In this document: positions 46,001-57,192 of the stretch, in pieces
Numbering within the stretch: position 1 is the first letter of the stretch
Layout of the letters: every line of letters starts with the position of its first letter
Source of the DNA: Brachypodium distachyon
Taxonomy: Eukaryota; Streptophyta; Magnoliopsida; Poales; Poaceae
Assembly (NCBI RefSeq): GCF_000005505.3
Contig: NC_016133.3
Span: forward strand, 56,695,237-56,759,236
Reading direction: 5' to 3'
DNA length: 64,000 nt
Translations under genes and position numbers: made by a program
Notes under the pieces: model-generated
What the model was told of the DNA's origin: nothing
The model's input: only the letters and a program-made list of their open reading frames with translations
Databases searched by the model: none

Positions 46001-46494
46001 ATGAAGACCACCCACATAGCACTACTTATCCTGGCCGTCGTCCTTTTATCATCACCAGGTATCCATCCGTCCATCTAGAGATTTCTTTCCCTCCCTAGAC
46101 ACCCGAAGAATAGAAGATCGAGGCTTAATATCCATGGATGCAGGTGGCGGAATGGCGGCCAGGATTTCCCCAGAGAAGTATTGCCAGATTATAATCAAGC
46201 CAGGCCCCTCGTGCAACTAACCATGAAGCCTGCGCCGCAGATTGCCCCAGAAAGTTCGATGGGAATGGGAATTACATCCGTATGGGATGTGAGTGCTCCT
46301 TCTACGCGGATAGTTGTGCCACGGAGCGTCGTTGCGTTCTTTGGCCAGGCCCGACATGCACCCAGGAGGATTGCATGAGAGATTGCGCCCGGAAGTTCAA
46401 CGGAAATTGCTATTGCGAGCATGGGGGATGCGAGTGCATCTACATGGGAGATCATCGAGACTGCGAGCCGTCGCCGCCGCCGGTCGCAAGTTAA
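46001..46494 (+). pseudogene. Two-domain defensin-like peptide E, frameshifted
   Basis: Exon 1 (46001-46058) encodes MKTTHIALLILAVVLLSS and ends in phase 1; exon 2 starts at 46144. The frame hits TAA at 46218-46220, right after the second Cys of the first domain. A one-base shift restores the rest (CAADC, then GCECSFY). A second cysteine domain follows in the same exon (CTQEDCMRDCARKF, then GGCECIY), ending at 46494. The first domain lost its fifth Cys and both domains lost the final spacing. This is a tandem-domain member that has decayed. Confidence 0.72.
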
Positions 46495-46879
46495 CTGTCT
46501 AATTGTCATATGTTGTGTGCGCACGGCACATCTGTCGGTCATGTTGCTGGTTGTGTCATGCTTGAATGATACTAATGGTTACTATTAATAAAAGGAATGT
46601 GAGCAAACCCCATCCATGAAGGTTAAGGAACTGAAATCACTCTCTTAACATTTTTTTTAGAAACATCTAGCTTTATTGATTCAACAAACAAAGTAGTACA
46701 AGTGATTGAAATTGTAACGAAAACCAATAACAAATGACCCTAATGAAACTAAAAGTTACATCAAGATTTTTTAAAGCAAACAACTCTTGATTTATTATCC
46801 ATATCTTGAAAACTCTCCATGTCTCTGGTGATGAAATTGCAGAAGACCAGAACTGTTGGATCAGTGGTGCAATTACCTC

Positions 46880-46885
46880 TATAAA
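46880..46885 (+). promoter_or_regulatory. TATA box of peptide locus F
   Basis: TATAAA. If the LINE at 46949-47276 and one copy of its target site are removed, it lies 119 bp before the ATG at 47338, as in the sister genes. Confidence 0.65.
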
Positions 46886-46948
46886 TCCCTGTCCTCCCGA
46901 CTCGATCCATCATCATCCACCATACAAGCTAGGTAAGATCAGTCAAGC

Positions 46949-47276
46949 GGGAGCTTTCGGTTTTGATCAGAGCCACCGCTTTGATCCGTCTTTGGTCCTT
47001 CCTCCTCCCTATGGACAAGCGGGAGCTTTCGGCTTCTGGGTGCACTAGGCTGGAAACGGTCGTACGGGATATATCCAACCAGGCTGGCTGGCAGCATGTT
47101 GCTAGACTTCAGGATGCATAGACGGCTTCAGGATTCTTGCTTTATTTGGCTTATTTTTGTTTTGACTTTGTGTGACCCATGATTTGTGTGCTGTGATGAC
47201 ATAACGTTGCAATAAAATGGTTGTGTGCATCGTTCCGATGCAGAGATCGAGGAGCTCCCCTTTTCGAAAGAAAAAA
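46949..47276 (+). mobile_element. 5'-truncated LINE in the leader of locus F
   Basis: 328 bp ending with the grass LINE 3' UTR words AATAAAATGG, GTGTGCATCGTTCCGATGCA and CCCCTTTTCGAAAG plus an A-run. It is flanked by the direct repeat ATCAGTCAAGC (46938-46948 and 47277-47287). Confidence 0.85.
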
Positions 47277-47337
47277 ATCAGTCAAGCAAAACCAAACCAG
47301 GAAAAAAAACCACCGATCCGGTCTACGCCAATGAAAC

Positions 47338-47924
47338 ATGAAGACCACCAACGTAGCACTGCTCCTAGCCATTCTCGTCGTCAGGTACTAACAAATTCCG
47401 AGACACTTCTGTGCACATCGAGATATTTTTGTGGAAAACTTAATTTCGGTTTAGGTTCATGTGAGCACTAATCCAACAATAATATTGCAGGGGGAAGCAT
47501 GGCGGACGAGGTTGTTGGGCCAAAGCAGGCCGTTGTTCGGAACTGCTGGACGGTCATAGAAGGGACGTGCGTTCAACACAAGTGCGCCGCGGATTGCGCA
47601 CGACTGTTCAAAAATGGGCTGGGCGGCTGCCCCCACCGGTCCTCCGAAGCCCATATTTGCAAGTGCGCGACTCCCCGCCGTCCCCGAGAACCTGAATCTG
47701 ACGGGCCGTGTGGCAAACGCGGCAGGAAGGACCGGAGGCCATGTTGTTCGTTCTTGATGAAGCTAGAGCCTAGAGTAGTAGTGCTGGTTGTTGTAAGAGA
47801 TAATTTCGACTATGTAGTGTCTTTTTTAAGAAAGGAAAACAAGAGCTATATATACTATGGCTTTGTGATGCTTGAAATATTTTTGTACGGAGGAACAAAT
47901 GAATATACAGTCTTATGTAGTTAA
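47338..47924 (+). pseudogene. Defensin-like peptide F, damaged
   Basis: Exon 1 (47338-47384) encodes MKTTNVALLLAILVV and ends in phase 2, because the usual LLSSP codons are deleted. Exon 2 (from 47491) needs phase 1 for its cysteine frame (C-x7-C-x4-C-x3-C-x10-C-x9-C-x-C). The last framework Cys is missing, and the frame runs on for more than 80 residues to 47924 without homology. A LINE also separates the ATG from its TATA box. It could still make a leaderless protein from 47499, but decay is more likely. Confidence 0.68.
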
Positions 47925-48850
47925 AGCGATTATTTTCTAAATATCATGATATTCCATGAGAAGATATCAAGTGCTAGGGCCATATCCGGATACCATACAC
48001 CGAAGCAACCTGGACCGTCTGACCCGTGACTCAAGACGATCAAACATAAATATTGATTTTCCATCCACACCCTTAAGTTTTGTTAGAATCAACCCATAAT
48101 CCATTTACCTTTGGGGTGTAGTATTTTAATGAATTTTTTAGTGATATATAAATTAAATATAATGTTATTTTGTTCTTATATCACTGGAAATTCAATGACA
48201 TGTCAATGAGATGTGAATGAAATATCAATGAGATTTTAATGGTATATTATTAAATAATAATTCAAAATAATAATACCCAACTAATATGACATATCGCAAT
48301 TAAATCTCAATATGGTGTTGAAATCTAGACCGATCCTTTGTGAAAACTAGCCAAATGCACGTGCTTTGCTACGGAACAGAAAATATAAATTACATACATT
48401 AGTTGGTAAGGTGAATGGATGACCACCAACTCAAATATTTATAAGTGTAAAGATATCAATAAAATTAGAAGAAAATATCATGAAAATTAACGAAACTTCA
48501 AATTATGGAAGAGGAGAGAGGGGTGAACAGCGGGGTGGATTTTGACAAAACTGAGGGCAATCCTTTCTTTTTATGGGAGAGTGTAATCCTTTGATACTTG
48601 TGTTGAAATACAATCAAGATTAGATTGAATTAAATGGATACATGGCTCGTATTAATTTTATTGCATGGTAAGGAGCTCGTGATCCAAGTTTAGATTGATC
48701 CTGATAAGCAAAATGCAAGTACTGATCTACATACAAAACAGGATACACAATTCTAGGAATTAAAGAAATTATAAAACGATTCCATAAAAATTGGTCCATA
48801 TCCCATCAAACTGGCATTAGCGTGTATGATCCAAAATTAGCAATTCGCAC
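47925..48850. other. AT-rich intergenic DNA before gene G
   Basis: At 48347-48370, CTAGCCAAATGCACGTGC is the reverse complement of a Helitron-type 3' end (hairpin GCACGTGC, then CTAG followed by T on the minus strand). From about 48600 the sequence matches the region before gene H (56815 onward). Confidence 0.5.
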
Positions 48851-48855
48851 GCCAT

Positions 48856-48861
48856 TATAAA
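48856..48861 (+). promoter_or_regulatory. TATA box of peptide gene G
   Basis: TATAAA 135 bp before the ATG. The context (CGCCATTATAAA) is shared with gene H. Confidence 0.65.
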
Positions 48862-48990
48862 CCCTCCGCCTATTCGTGCCCAACGAGAGTACGGAGCTGT
48901 GTGAGTGCCACTAGTAACATCACCTCAAGAAACAAATTAGCAACAAAATCCATAGCCCAAGTCTGAACCCTGTGGTTGCAAGAGACGACC

Positions 48991-49374
48991 ATGCCGACCA
49001 CCAATCAACTTCTGCTTCTCCTGGCCCTTTTGGTGTCATCCTCAGGTATGCATACATAATCTGAACTGTCCAGTAAGCAAAAACGGACGCTTTTCCTCTG
49101 AATTACCATCACCTCCTGCATACATATCGATCCTTTTGTTTATGAGGCATCGATATCTCACGTTTTAATTTCTTCAGCCTTGGTGGCGCCGGCGTTTACT
49201 CCTCCTCATCAGTACGACTGCTCGGGGGTGATCTACTCCGGCAGCTGCAACGCGGTCAGGTGCTACACGGACTGCCAGAAGAAGTACACCCAAGCGGAAG
49301 GCCTCTGTGTTCCGCAGGGATGCAAGTGCTCCTTCTACTGCCCTCCTTCCGCGAGCACAGCCCAACTGAACTAG
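48991..49374 (+). CDS. Defensin-like secreted cysteine-rich peptide G
   Basis: Exons 48991-49045 and 49178-49374 join in phase 1 to 83 residues. The signal peptide exon is MPTTNQLLLLLALLVSSS. The mature part has exactly eight cysteines, C-x8-C-x4-C-x3-C-x10-C-x4-C-x-C-x3-C, with the core SGVIYSGSC and CVPQGCKCSFYC. The 132-bp intron is compact and is the empty-site counterpart of the expanded intron of gene H. Intact, closest to H. Confidence 0.87.
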
Positions 49375-49554
49375 ATGGATATTGGCTTGCTTGATTTGCA
49401 TGATCGCATTCGATCTGATGGTGCGCATTTATTAACTGTAATAATTAAGAAGCTAGGGGAGGTGCCGATGCAGATGTAATAATCTCTTGTTGCTCAGCTC
49501 GTGTAGCAAGATCGATCGTTGTTAATGCTGTCCATTAAACATTAAAAAGATAAC

Positions 49555-49572
49555 AATAGAAGCAATGAGCAG
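49555..49572 (+). repeat. Left target-site duplication of the long LINE
   Basis: AATAGAAGCAATGAGCAG, matching 56429-56446 with one mismatch (G/A). Confidence 0.88.
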
Positions 49573-49799
49573 GTGGGCGGACTTCGAGCTGGGGAAGGCG
49601 CCGGTCTACTGGAAGACCACCAACGGCCTCCCTCCATCCCCGTCACAGCATTTCCTGTACCATATCGACTTATCAAGACACCGCCGCACATCTGGATGGG
49701 GGGTGTCTCGTGTTCCACCGCCGCGGCTCCCCACCGATGAGCGGTGCGATATGCGATTCTTCTCAAACGATTGTCCATTGCTCTACGAGGGCTCTCTCG

Positions 49800-52581
49800 C
49801 GATCTTCCCGGACTCGCGGCAAGCTCTGTTGATCGCGGTGGATGGATCGCTCATCGATTCTAGGGTTCTCCCGGCGGGAGAAGTCATCTGCGTGGGTGGG
49901 CTGCTGCAGTTCCCTGTCATCGTGTGGAGATCGATTCTGCGATTGATGAGGGAGGGCCTTGTCGGCTTTCGGTGGAGGCGCTTCCTTTCTCGCCGACTGC
50001 TGCTTTGCTGTCGTCTTACTCCCCGTCCAGGTCATCAACGGTGATGCCTGGGTCGCCGTTGATGGTTTCTGAAGCCGAGGAATATGGCTGCTCCTCTTGT
50101 CATGAAAGGGATGTCCGATTGATGGGAATTGGTGGCTCTACCATACACTGGGCTGCGTGGAGGGCTCGCCGGCGATGGTGGAATCTCCGATTGCGGTGGA
50201 GGCGAAGCTTCCCCGTGGTCAATGGAGACAAAGTCGGAGACACTTTCGCCCACCTCAGCGTCCTTCTCTGGGTGCTGTGCTGGCAGAAGCTTTCCAGGCG
50301 ACTAGTCAACCTACTGACGAGGCGGTGGCGCAACCGAACCCTATCTCTACAGTGGTTGGTTCGATTCCGATCGATTTATCTCATGCGGTGGAGGTTATCC
50401 GCTCAGAGGCTGCTGGTTTGTTCCCCATTCCACAAACCCTAGCGGCGGATCTAGTGGCGGCGAGCCCGCGCCGTTCTTACAAGGACGCACTTCTTTCGCC
50501 GTCTCCTGTCAAGCGGCGACAAAAGCGACCCAATCGGAGGAAGATGACGGGGCGTGGCCAACGGGTGGTTGCGGGAGGGGGGGCGTCAAGATCTGGAGCG
50601 TGGGGTCCCGCGCGCTGAGCAGAGCAGCCGCGCTCCGCTGCGGGAGACTCCCCGCGACGGTTCCGGGGTGGGGGCTGGTCGAGCGGGAGCTGCAGCGGTT
50701 CCCACCAAGGACGGGTCATGGCAGAAGAAGGTGTTGGGGACATCATATGCTCCCCATTCTTCATCAGATGGAACAAGGCTAGGATCCCAAGCGATTCCGC
50801 CAAAGGTAAACGCATCTGCTTTGGTCCAAAGTTCTTCTGCGGTTTCAACCACCCCCAATGTCTGCTACAAATGCGGTGCGTCTGGTCACAATTCCAAAGA
50901 ATGCACGATAGAGGTCTCATGCTTGATCTGTGAGAAGACTACACATATCACTTCGCGTTGTGTCTGGCCAAATCAACCGAAACAAGTGATGCAAGTTGTA
51001 GGATTGGGTGCTCCAGAGTTAGGTTTTGTGGCTGCTCATGCAAAAGAACCTAAGAAGACTTAGAGAGTCTGGACCCTTGGTTTGATCCAGGTCATAAGAG
51101 GCAATCTGCAGGCGTCCATGGTGCAGGAGGGGCTGCAGGCCCTGATTCCTGGACCATGGCGCTGGACTGCTATTCCAAAGGGGAAAGACTTTCTAGTTAA
51201 CTTTCCTTCTGCAGCAAAGCTGAATCTACTGGTTGATTTTGAGGATTTCAAGCTGAAAGGGACCTCGGCCTATGTCAAATTGTTTAGAGCTTCGTCTGAG
51301 GTTAAACCCAAGGGCAAATTGCACTTTGTCTGGATTGTTGTTGAAGGTGTCCCTCCTGAAATGAAAAATTATAGAGGAATTTGTGAGATTGGCTCTCTTG
51401 GTGGTGGTGTTCAGGCGGTGGACATGCAGAGATTGGTTGACATGGATGCTGTCAAATTATTGGCTTATGTCAAATCTGTTAACAAATTCCCCATCACCAA
51501 GGAGTTCAGTGTACTCCCTGCTTTCTATGATGTATCCTTCCATCTGGAGTCCATTCAAGAACTTGGGTCTGGAGAGCTTGGCAGTCAGAAGAGGGGGAGT
51601 GTGGTCACTGCTACTGAATCTCAGAAGAAGATGAAGGCTACTGCTGTTGCAATGCCAACACTTGGCATAGGAGGGGATGTGGATATTGGGCAGAATTCTA
51701 ATGCAGGGGTTCCAGATTCTGTCAGCAACCTTTCTATGTCTGCTTCTGATCAGATCCTCCATGGGGGCAAGGCCAATCCTTCTGCTGATTTGCATGTGTT
51801 GGACAAGCAGCCACCGATGGCCCCTCAACTGGAGAAAGCTGATAATGCTGGCCTTGCAGCTGTTGATGAACTCTGTGATATGGAGGAAGATACTGCTCTG
51901 GATAGTAGCCAGGAGAGAGTCTACTTCTCACAGGAAGATGAGGAGCCTGATTCACAGGAGTCTTTTGGTTTCAGAGTTGCTAAATTTATGCCTGCCTTGT
52001 CTGATGATGTTATCCAAGACAAACCTCTTGCCCTCCCATCTCAGGCTGCTCCTAAGAAACCTGCTACTCAGCCTCTTGAAAGAAGAAGGTGTGAAAGACT
52101 GAAGAGTCAAGAAGATGCTGACAGAACTGAATTAGCAAAAAAGAGGGCTGAGCTGAAGAATACAATTCCAGGTACTGCTCCTAATCCCTGCTTTCCTACT
52201 ATTTTAAATACTGATAATGCTACTTTACTACAAATGACTTCTGTTTTGGGGATTTCTTCTGATGGGTCTCATTGCTCTACTGATATGATTGAAGTTATTA
52301 AAAAATTAGAACAAGCCAGGTTAGATTTGTTTAAAGAAGGAACAAAAGATAAGATTATGGTAGCTCCTTTAGATACTGGTCAATTCCAGTTGCTTGCTGA
52401 GGAAATAGAGGACATTATGTCAGATAGTGAGGATGATCTTGATGCAGGTTTACATGCTGGTCAGACTTTGACCAAGCTAAAAAAACCTTCAAACAAGATT
52501 GTCAAGTTGTGCTCCCCTGTTTTTAGGGTAGAGCTAGCAAAAAAGAAAAGGGGGAGGCCCCCAAAGAATAAAGACTGTTAA
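49800..52581 (+). pseudogene. LINE ORF1 (nucleic-acid-binding protein), broken
   Basis: The N-terminal part is spread over different frames before about 50600, near a G-rich run (50570-50582). From 50554 one frame continues to 52581, interrupted by a TAG at 51061-51063. It holds a CCHC zinc knuckle (CYKCGASGHNSKEC) and then a DUF4283-like part (WTAIPKGKDFLVNFPS). The basic tail ends KKKRGRPPKNK, an AT-hook-like motif. In live elements this protein coats the LINE RNA. Confidence 0.8.
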
Positions 52582-55500
52582 TGTCAGGAATCTTTTGAAA
52601 TTGTAGGGGTTTGGGAAGCCCTGAAAAACAACGATTCCTGAGAGAACTTATTGTCCAACAGGGTATTCATTTCATTGGTCTGGTAGAGACTATGAAACAG
52701 GATTCCTCTGACCAATGGCTTAGATGCTTATCTGGTCCTAGAAACTTTTCTTGGCAATATATAAATCCTAGAGGCAGATCTGGAGGATTACTCTTAGATA
52801 TTAATGCTGACTTTGCTGATCTTCTTGGCTTTGAACATGGTGAACACTTTCTTAGGATGCATGTGCTGGATAAACATTCCAACACTAAATGGCATCTTGT
52901 GGTGGTGTATGGCCCTGCTCAACATGAAGATAAAGATGCTTTCCTGCTAGACTTTGCTCAATTATGCAATAAACTACAGGAACATGTGGTTGTTGGGGGA
53001 GATTTCAACAGTGAGAAGAATAAACCTGGCCCATTGAATAGATGGTGTCATGTGTTTAACTCTATCATTGAAACTTGTGGTTTAAAAGAGATGCCTCTTC
53101 AGGGGAGATTGTACACTTGGTCTAATAATCAAGAGAATCCCACTTTTAAGAAATTGGACAGAGTCTTGGTCTCTAGTGATTGGAATCTTAAATTTCCTTT
53201 AGCCACAGTAACAGGCCTGGGCAGAGATCTTTCTGACCATGTTCCCCTGTTACTGGCTTCTGGAGTTGCTCCTCCTCATTGCAACTTTTTTAGATTTGAG
53301 AATTGCTGATTTGAAAGTGATGGTTTTCATGACCTGGTTACATAGAGTTGGAATGAAGCTACTTACTGTCAGCCTGATGTGGACAAACGGCAGGAAAAAG
53401 CCAGAAGGGCCAGGAGGCACCTGAAAGGCTGGCATATCAATATGGAAGGAGAGTATAAAAGAAGAAATTGAGAATTTTGGAACAGTTAGATCAGTTAGAC
53501 ATGAAGAGTGAAACTACTTCACTATCCCTGATAGAGAAAACAGTTCATTCTTGCCTGGATACTGATTTGAAAAAACTGCTAAGAGATGAGGAACTGAAAT
53601 GGAGACAGAGATCAAGTGAGAAAGATATGACAGATGGGGATGCTAATACTAAGTACTACCACCTCAAAGCTAGTGGTAGGAAAAAGAAAAATCACATTGC
53701 TATGTTATTGAACAATGGGGCTGAAATTGTGGGGGATGTTGATCTTCTCAAACATGTGACTGAATTCTATAAGGATCTATTTGGGCCACCTGAGGTGACT
53801 TCAATAAAGATTGATGGAATTGAGTGTCCACAACTTTCAGTTCAAGATAAAGCTTCTCTGATAAGAAGTTTTGACCTAGAGGAAATCAAAACTGCTGTCT
53901 TTCGAATGAAGCATAACAAAGCAGCTGGTCCTGATGGGTTTCCTGCTGAGTTTTTTCAAGTTTTTTGGGATGTCATCAAAATGGATTTAAAAGAAATGTT
54001 TGATGCTTTTCATTCTGGTACACTCTGTATTGAGAGATTGAATCATGGGATTATTTCCCTGATTCCCAAAGTACCTGATGCAAAGATTATTCAAAAATTC
54101 AGACCTATTTGCTTGTTGAATGTCAGCTACAAGATACTGACAAAGGTGTTAGCAAATAAGTTGGGGCTTGTGATTGGATCAGTCATCTCCAATACCCAAA
54201 CTGGTTTCATCAAGAACAGATTCATCATGGATGGTGTGGTGCTTCTTCATGAAACTATTCATGAGATTCACCACACTAAGAGGCCTGGGCTACTTCTCAA
54301 AATTGATTTTGAGAAGGCCTATGATAAGGTCAAGTGGCCCTTCTTGTATCAGATGATGCAGGCTAAAGGTTTTGGGGATATTTGGTGTCATTGGATCATG
54401 AACACAGTTAGGGGGGGAAGGGTTGTAATTAAGGTTAATGACCAGATTGGCCCATACTTTCCCACCTACAAAGGTGTCAGACAGGGGGATCCTTTGTCTC
54501 CTTTATTATTTGACATCATTGCTGATGGTTTGTTTATGCTTGTCAACAAGGCAGTGGAACTGGGTTTGATTTAAGGTTTGGTACCTAACCTCGTGGATGG
54601 AGGCTTGGCTATTCTGCAATATGCAGATGACACCATTTTCCATTTATCTGACAATTTGGTTAATGCCAGAAACCTCAAATTCATCCTCTGCCTGTTTGAA
54701 CAAGTGTCTGGTTTGAAGATAAATTTTCATAAGAGTGAGCTGTACTGTTTTGGAGATGCTTGCCAAAGAAGTGCAGCATACAGTGAAATCTTCACTTGTA
54801 ACATTGGCTCACTTCCTTTGACTTATCTTGGGATCCCAATTGATCATAAAAGGTTTAGCCTATCACAATGGAAACCTCTGGAAGAGAGAGTGGAGAAGAA
54901 ACTTAGTGGCTGGAAAAGCAACATACTTCCTATTGGAGGCAGAGTTGTGTTAGTGAATGCATGTCTCAGTAGCATGCCTCTGTACATGCTCTCTTTCCTG
55001 GAAGCTCCCAAGGGGGTCGTCAAACATTTGAATTATTTTAGAGCAAGAATGCTTTGGCAGGAACACTAGGGGAAGAGAAAATATCACGTGGTTAACTGGC
55101 CCACTGTTTGTCTACCTAAGGACAGTGGTGGATTGGGCATTCTTGATCTTACTTCCATGAATCAGAGTTTACGTTGCAAATGACTTTGGAAATTGGAGAA
55201 TTCTGATGGCCTATGGCAGGAACTCTTGTCTAAGAAGTACCTGAAGAAACAGGTGCTGTGAGGATATGACCAAAGTGGTGGTTCTCACTTTTGGCAAGGC
55301 TTGATGGGAGTTAATCATATTTTCCAGCAATGGATTTCAAGAATTATTGGGAATGGAGCAAAAACACTTTTCTGAGAAGACGTTTGGATGGAAGGTGGTG
55401 CTCTTGCTGTTCAGTTCCCCAAACTTTTCAACTTGGCATATAAGAAAAAAGTGACTGTGGCTTGGATTAGAGAAAAAGGGATTCGGTGGATCCAATTCAG

Positions 55501-56062
55501 AAGAACACTGCTTGGAGATACTTTTGAACAATGGCAGCTTCTGCAGGAGAAGTTTGCAGCTTTCACCTTCTCTGAAGATGAGGACAGAGTTAAGTGGAAT
55601 TTAACACAAAGTGGACAGTTCTCAGTTAGCTCTCTCTACCATCATCTTAGGGGCCAGTATTTGGTTTCCTATAGATTCCTATGGAAGCTCAAGATTCCTT
55701 TGAAGATCAAGATTTTCTTATGGCTGATGGTGAAGAACAGTATTCTTACTAAGGATAACCTGATTAGGAGGGGATGGACTGGTGACATACACTGTCACTT
55801 CTGTGCTGAAGTTGAGACTGTTGACCACCTTCTCTTCTCTTGCTCTCTTGCTAGACTGATCTGGCAAGTCATTGTCTGTGCTTTTGGGCTGCTTAGAGCT
55901 CCTGTTAGCACTGAAGACATGTTTGGGACTTGGATGACTTCTTTCCCAACAGACCAACATAAGCTGGTCCTGAGTGGGGGGCAACAGTGGCCTGGACTAT
56001 CTGGAAAACCAGAAACACAGCATGTTTCAAACAGAAAATGCCTGATGATCTTGCAGCTGTGA
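52581..56062 (+). pseudogene. LINE ORF2 (endonuclease, reverse transcriptase, zf-RVT), broken
   Basis: It starts MSGIF at 52581, then a stop stands where WNCRGLG would begin. The APE-type endonuclease follows (GLVETMKQD, VGGDFNSEKN, LDRVLVS, SDHVPLL), with stops at 53307 and 53343. A frameshift near 53455-53465 precedes the reverse transcriptase (NKAAGPDGFPAEFF, IDFEKAYDKVKW, GVRQGDPLSPLLF, QYADDTIF), whose catalytic YADD is present. Further in-frame stops are at 54572, 55067, 55181, 55259 and 55373. The zf-RVT part lies near 55700-55860. An inactive copy. Confidence 0.92.
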
Positions 56063-56428
56063 TTTTTCCCTCTGCAATTATCTTGACATGTGGTTGATCC
56101 TGCAGAAAGAAAGAAGCCGGCGAAACCTGAAGGAGGGAGCTCGGCGCCTTAAGCAGGTGGTCTTGGAGGCGTACACTTTCAAGCATGGATGGGCACCTAC
56201 TGTCAGGAGAATTACAAGTTAATGAAGAAAAATGTTGCTGCTGTTCGGAGGCCCTGGTGTTTCTTGTGTTGTTTCGTCTGTGTCTTGTTGGAAGATCGTC
56301 TGTATGTTGCCTGCTGTTGAACCAGTTGTTAAGCCCCTTTGTTTTTACTTTTGTTTGTTTGAACTGCTGTAAAACTGTTGGCGGTTTCTTTAAATGAAAT
56401 CGGTAGGATGACCCACTGGGTCAAAAAA

Positions 56429-56446
56429 AATAGAAGCAATAAGCAG
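56429..56446 (+). repeat. Right target-site duplication of the long LINE
   Basis: AATAGAAGCAATAAGCAG; see 49555-49572. Confidence 0.88.
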
Positions 56447-57053
56447 TTAAGCACTACTACCGCCTCTGCACCGGTGGGCGGTGCTCCCCTCCCTAACCCT
56501 AATCTGAAGCACCGCCGCCCGCCAAGCTCGAGAGGAGCAGAGGGAGAGGACACAGGAAGGGAACGACTGGTGGTTGCACATTCGGCCAGGCCCACCAAGA
56601 GCGATTCCGAGACCCAAGAAGGAAACCGACGGTCCAATGTCCAAAATCATGTTACCTTTCCTGTTTTTCATTCCTCAATTAACTTAAACTGCCAGATTTG
56701 ACACTAATTAAGACCTACGGAGTATATCTTTGGTTCAAAAAATTAAAAAAATAAGACCAATATATAATATTTTCTGCCCGAAATCAAGATGCCCTACCAG
56801 GAGCTCCGCCTGCTTGTGTTGAAATACCAATCAAGATTAGATTGAAACAAATTAATGGATACATGGCGATCCAAAGTTTAGATTCCTGAGAAGCAAAATG
56901 CAAGCACTGATCTGCACACAAAACATGATATATATAGTACTAACAAATTCTAGGAATTAAGGCAATTATAAAGCGATTCCGTCAAAATTGATCCATATCA
57001 CACCATACTAATATTAGCGTGTTTTGATCCAAAAATAGCAAGAGGCACGCCAC
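56447..57053. other. Promoter region of gene H
   Basis: From about 56815 to the TATA box the sequence resembles the region before gene G (CAATCAAGATTAGATTGAA, TGGATACATGG). The segment 56450-56640 is GC-richer and contains no recognised gene. Confidence 0.5.
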
Positions 57054-57059
57054 TATAAA
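57054..57059 (+). promoter_or_regulatory. TATA box of peptide gene H
   Basis: TATAAA 139 bp before the ATG, in the same context as gene G. Confidence 0.65.
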
Positions 57060-57192
57060 CATCCGCTTATTCTTCGTGCACAACGAGAGTAGCTGTGCGA
57101 GGCCACTATAGACAACTCAAGTACCATCGATCACCCTCAAGAACACACAATCCATAGCCAAAGCCAAAACCCTGTAATTGCAAGAGACGAGG

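Larger units (their letters stand above)
49573..56428 (+). mobile_element. Nearly full-length, degenerate L1-type LINE
   Basis: 6.86 kb between an 18-bp target duplication. Order: leader and ORF1, ORF1 stop overlapping the ORF2 start (TAATG at 52579-52583), ORF2, 3' UTR, and a short A-run at 56423-56430. No RNase H domain is present. Both ORFs contain stops and at least one frameshift each, so the element cannot move by itself. It separates peptide genes G and H. Confidence 0.93.

Noticed and set aside
46201..46260. A cryptic mini-intron that would bypass the stop in locus E
   Set aside because: A branch-point-like CTAAC and a GCCGCAG acceptor exist, but there is no GT donor at a workable distance, so a frameshift is the simpler reading.
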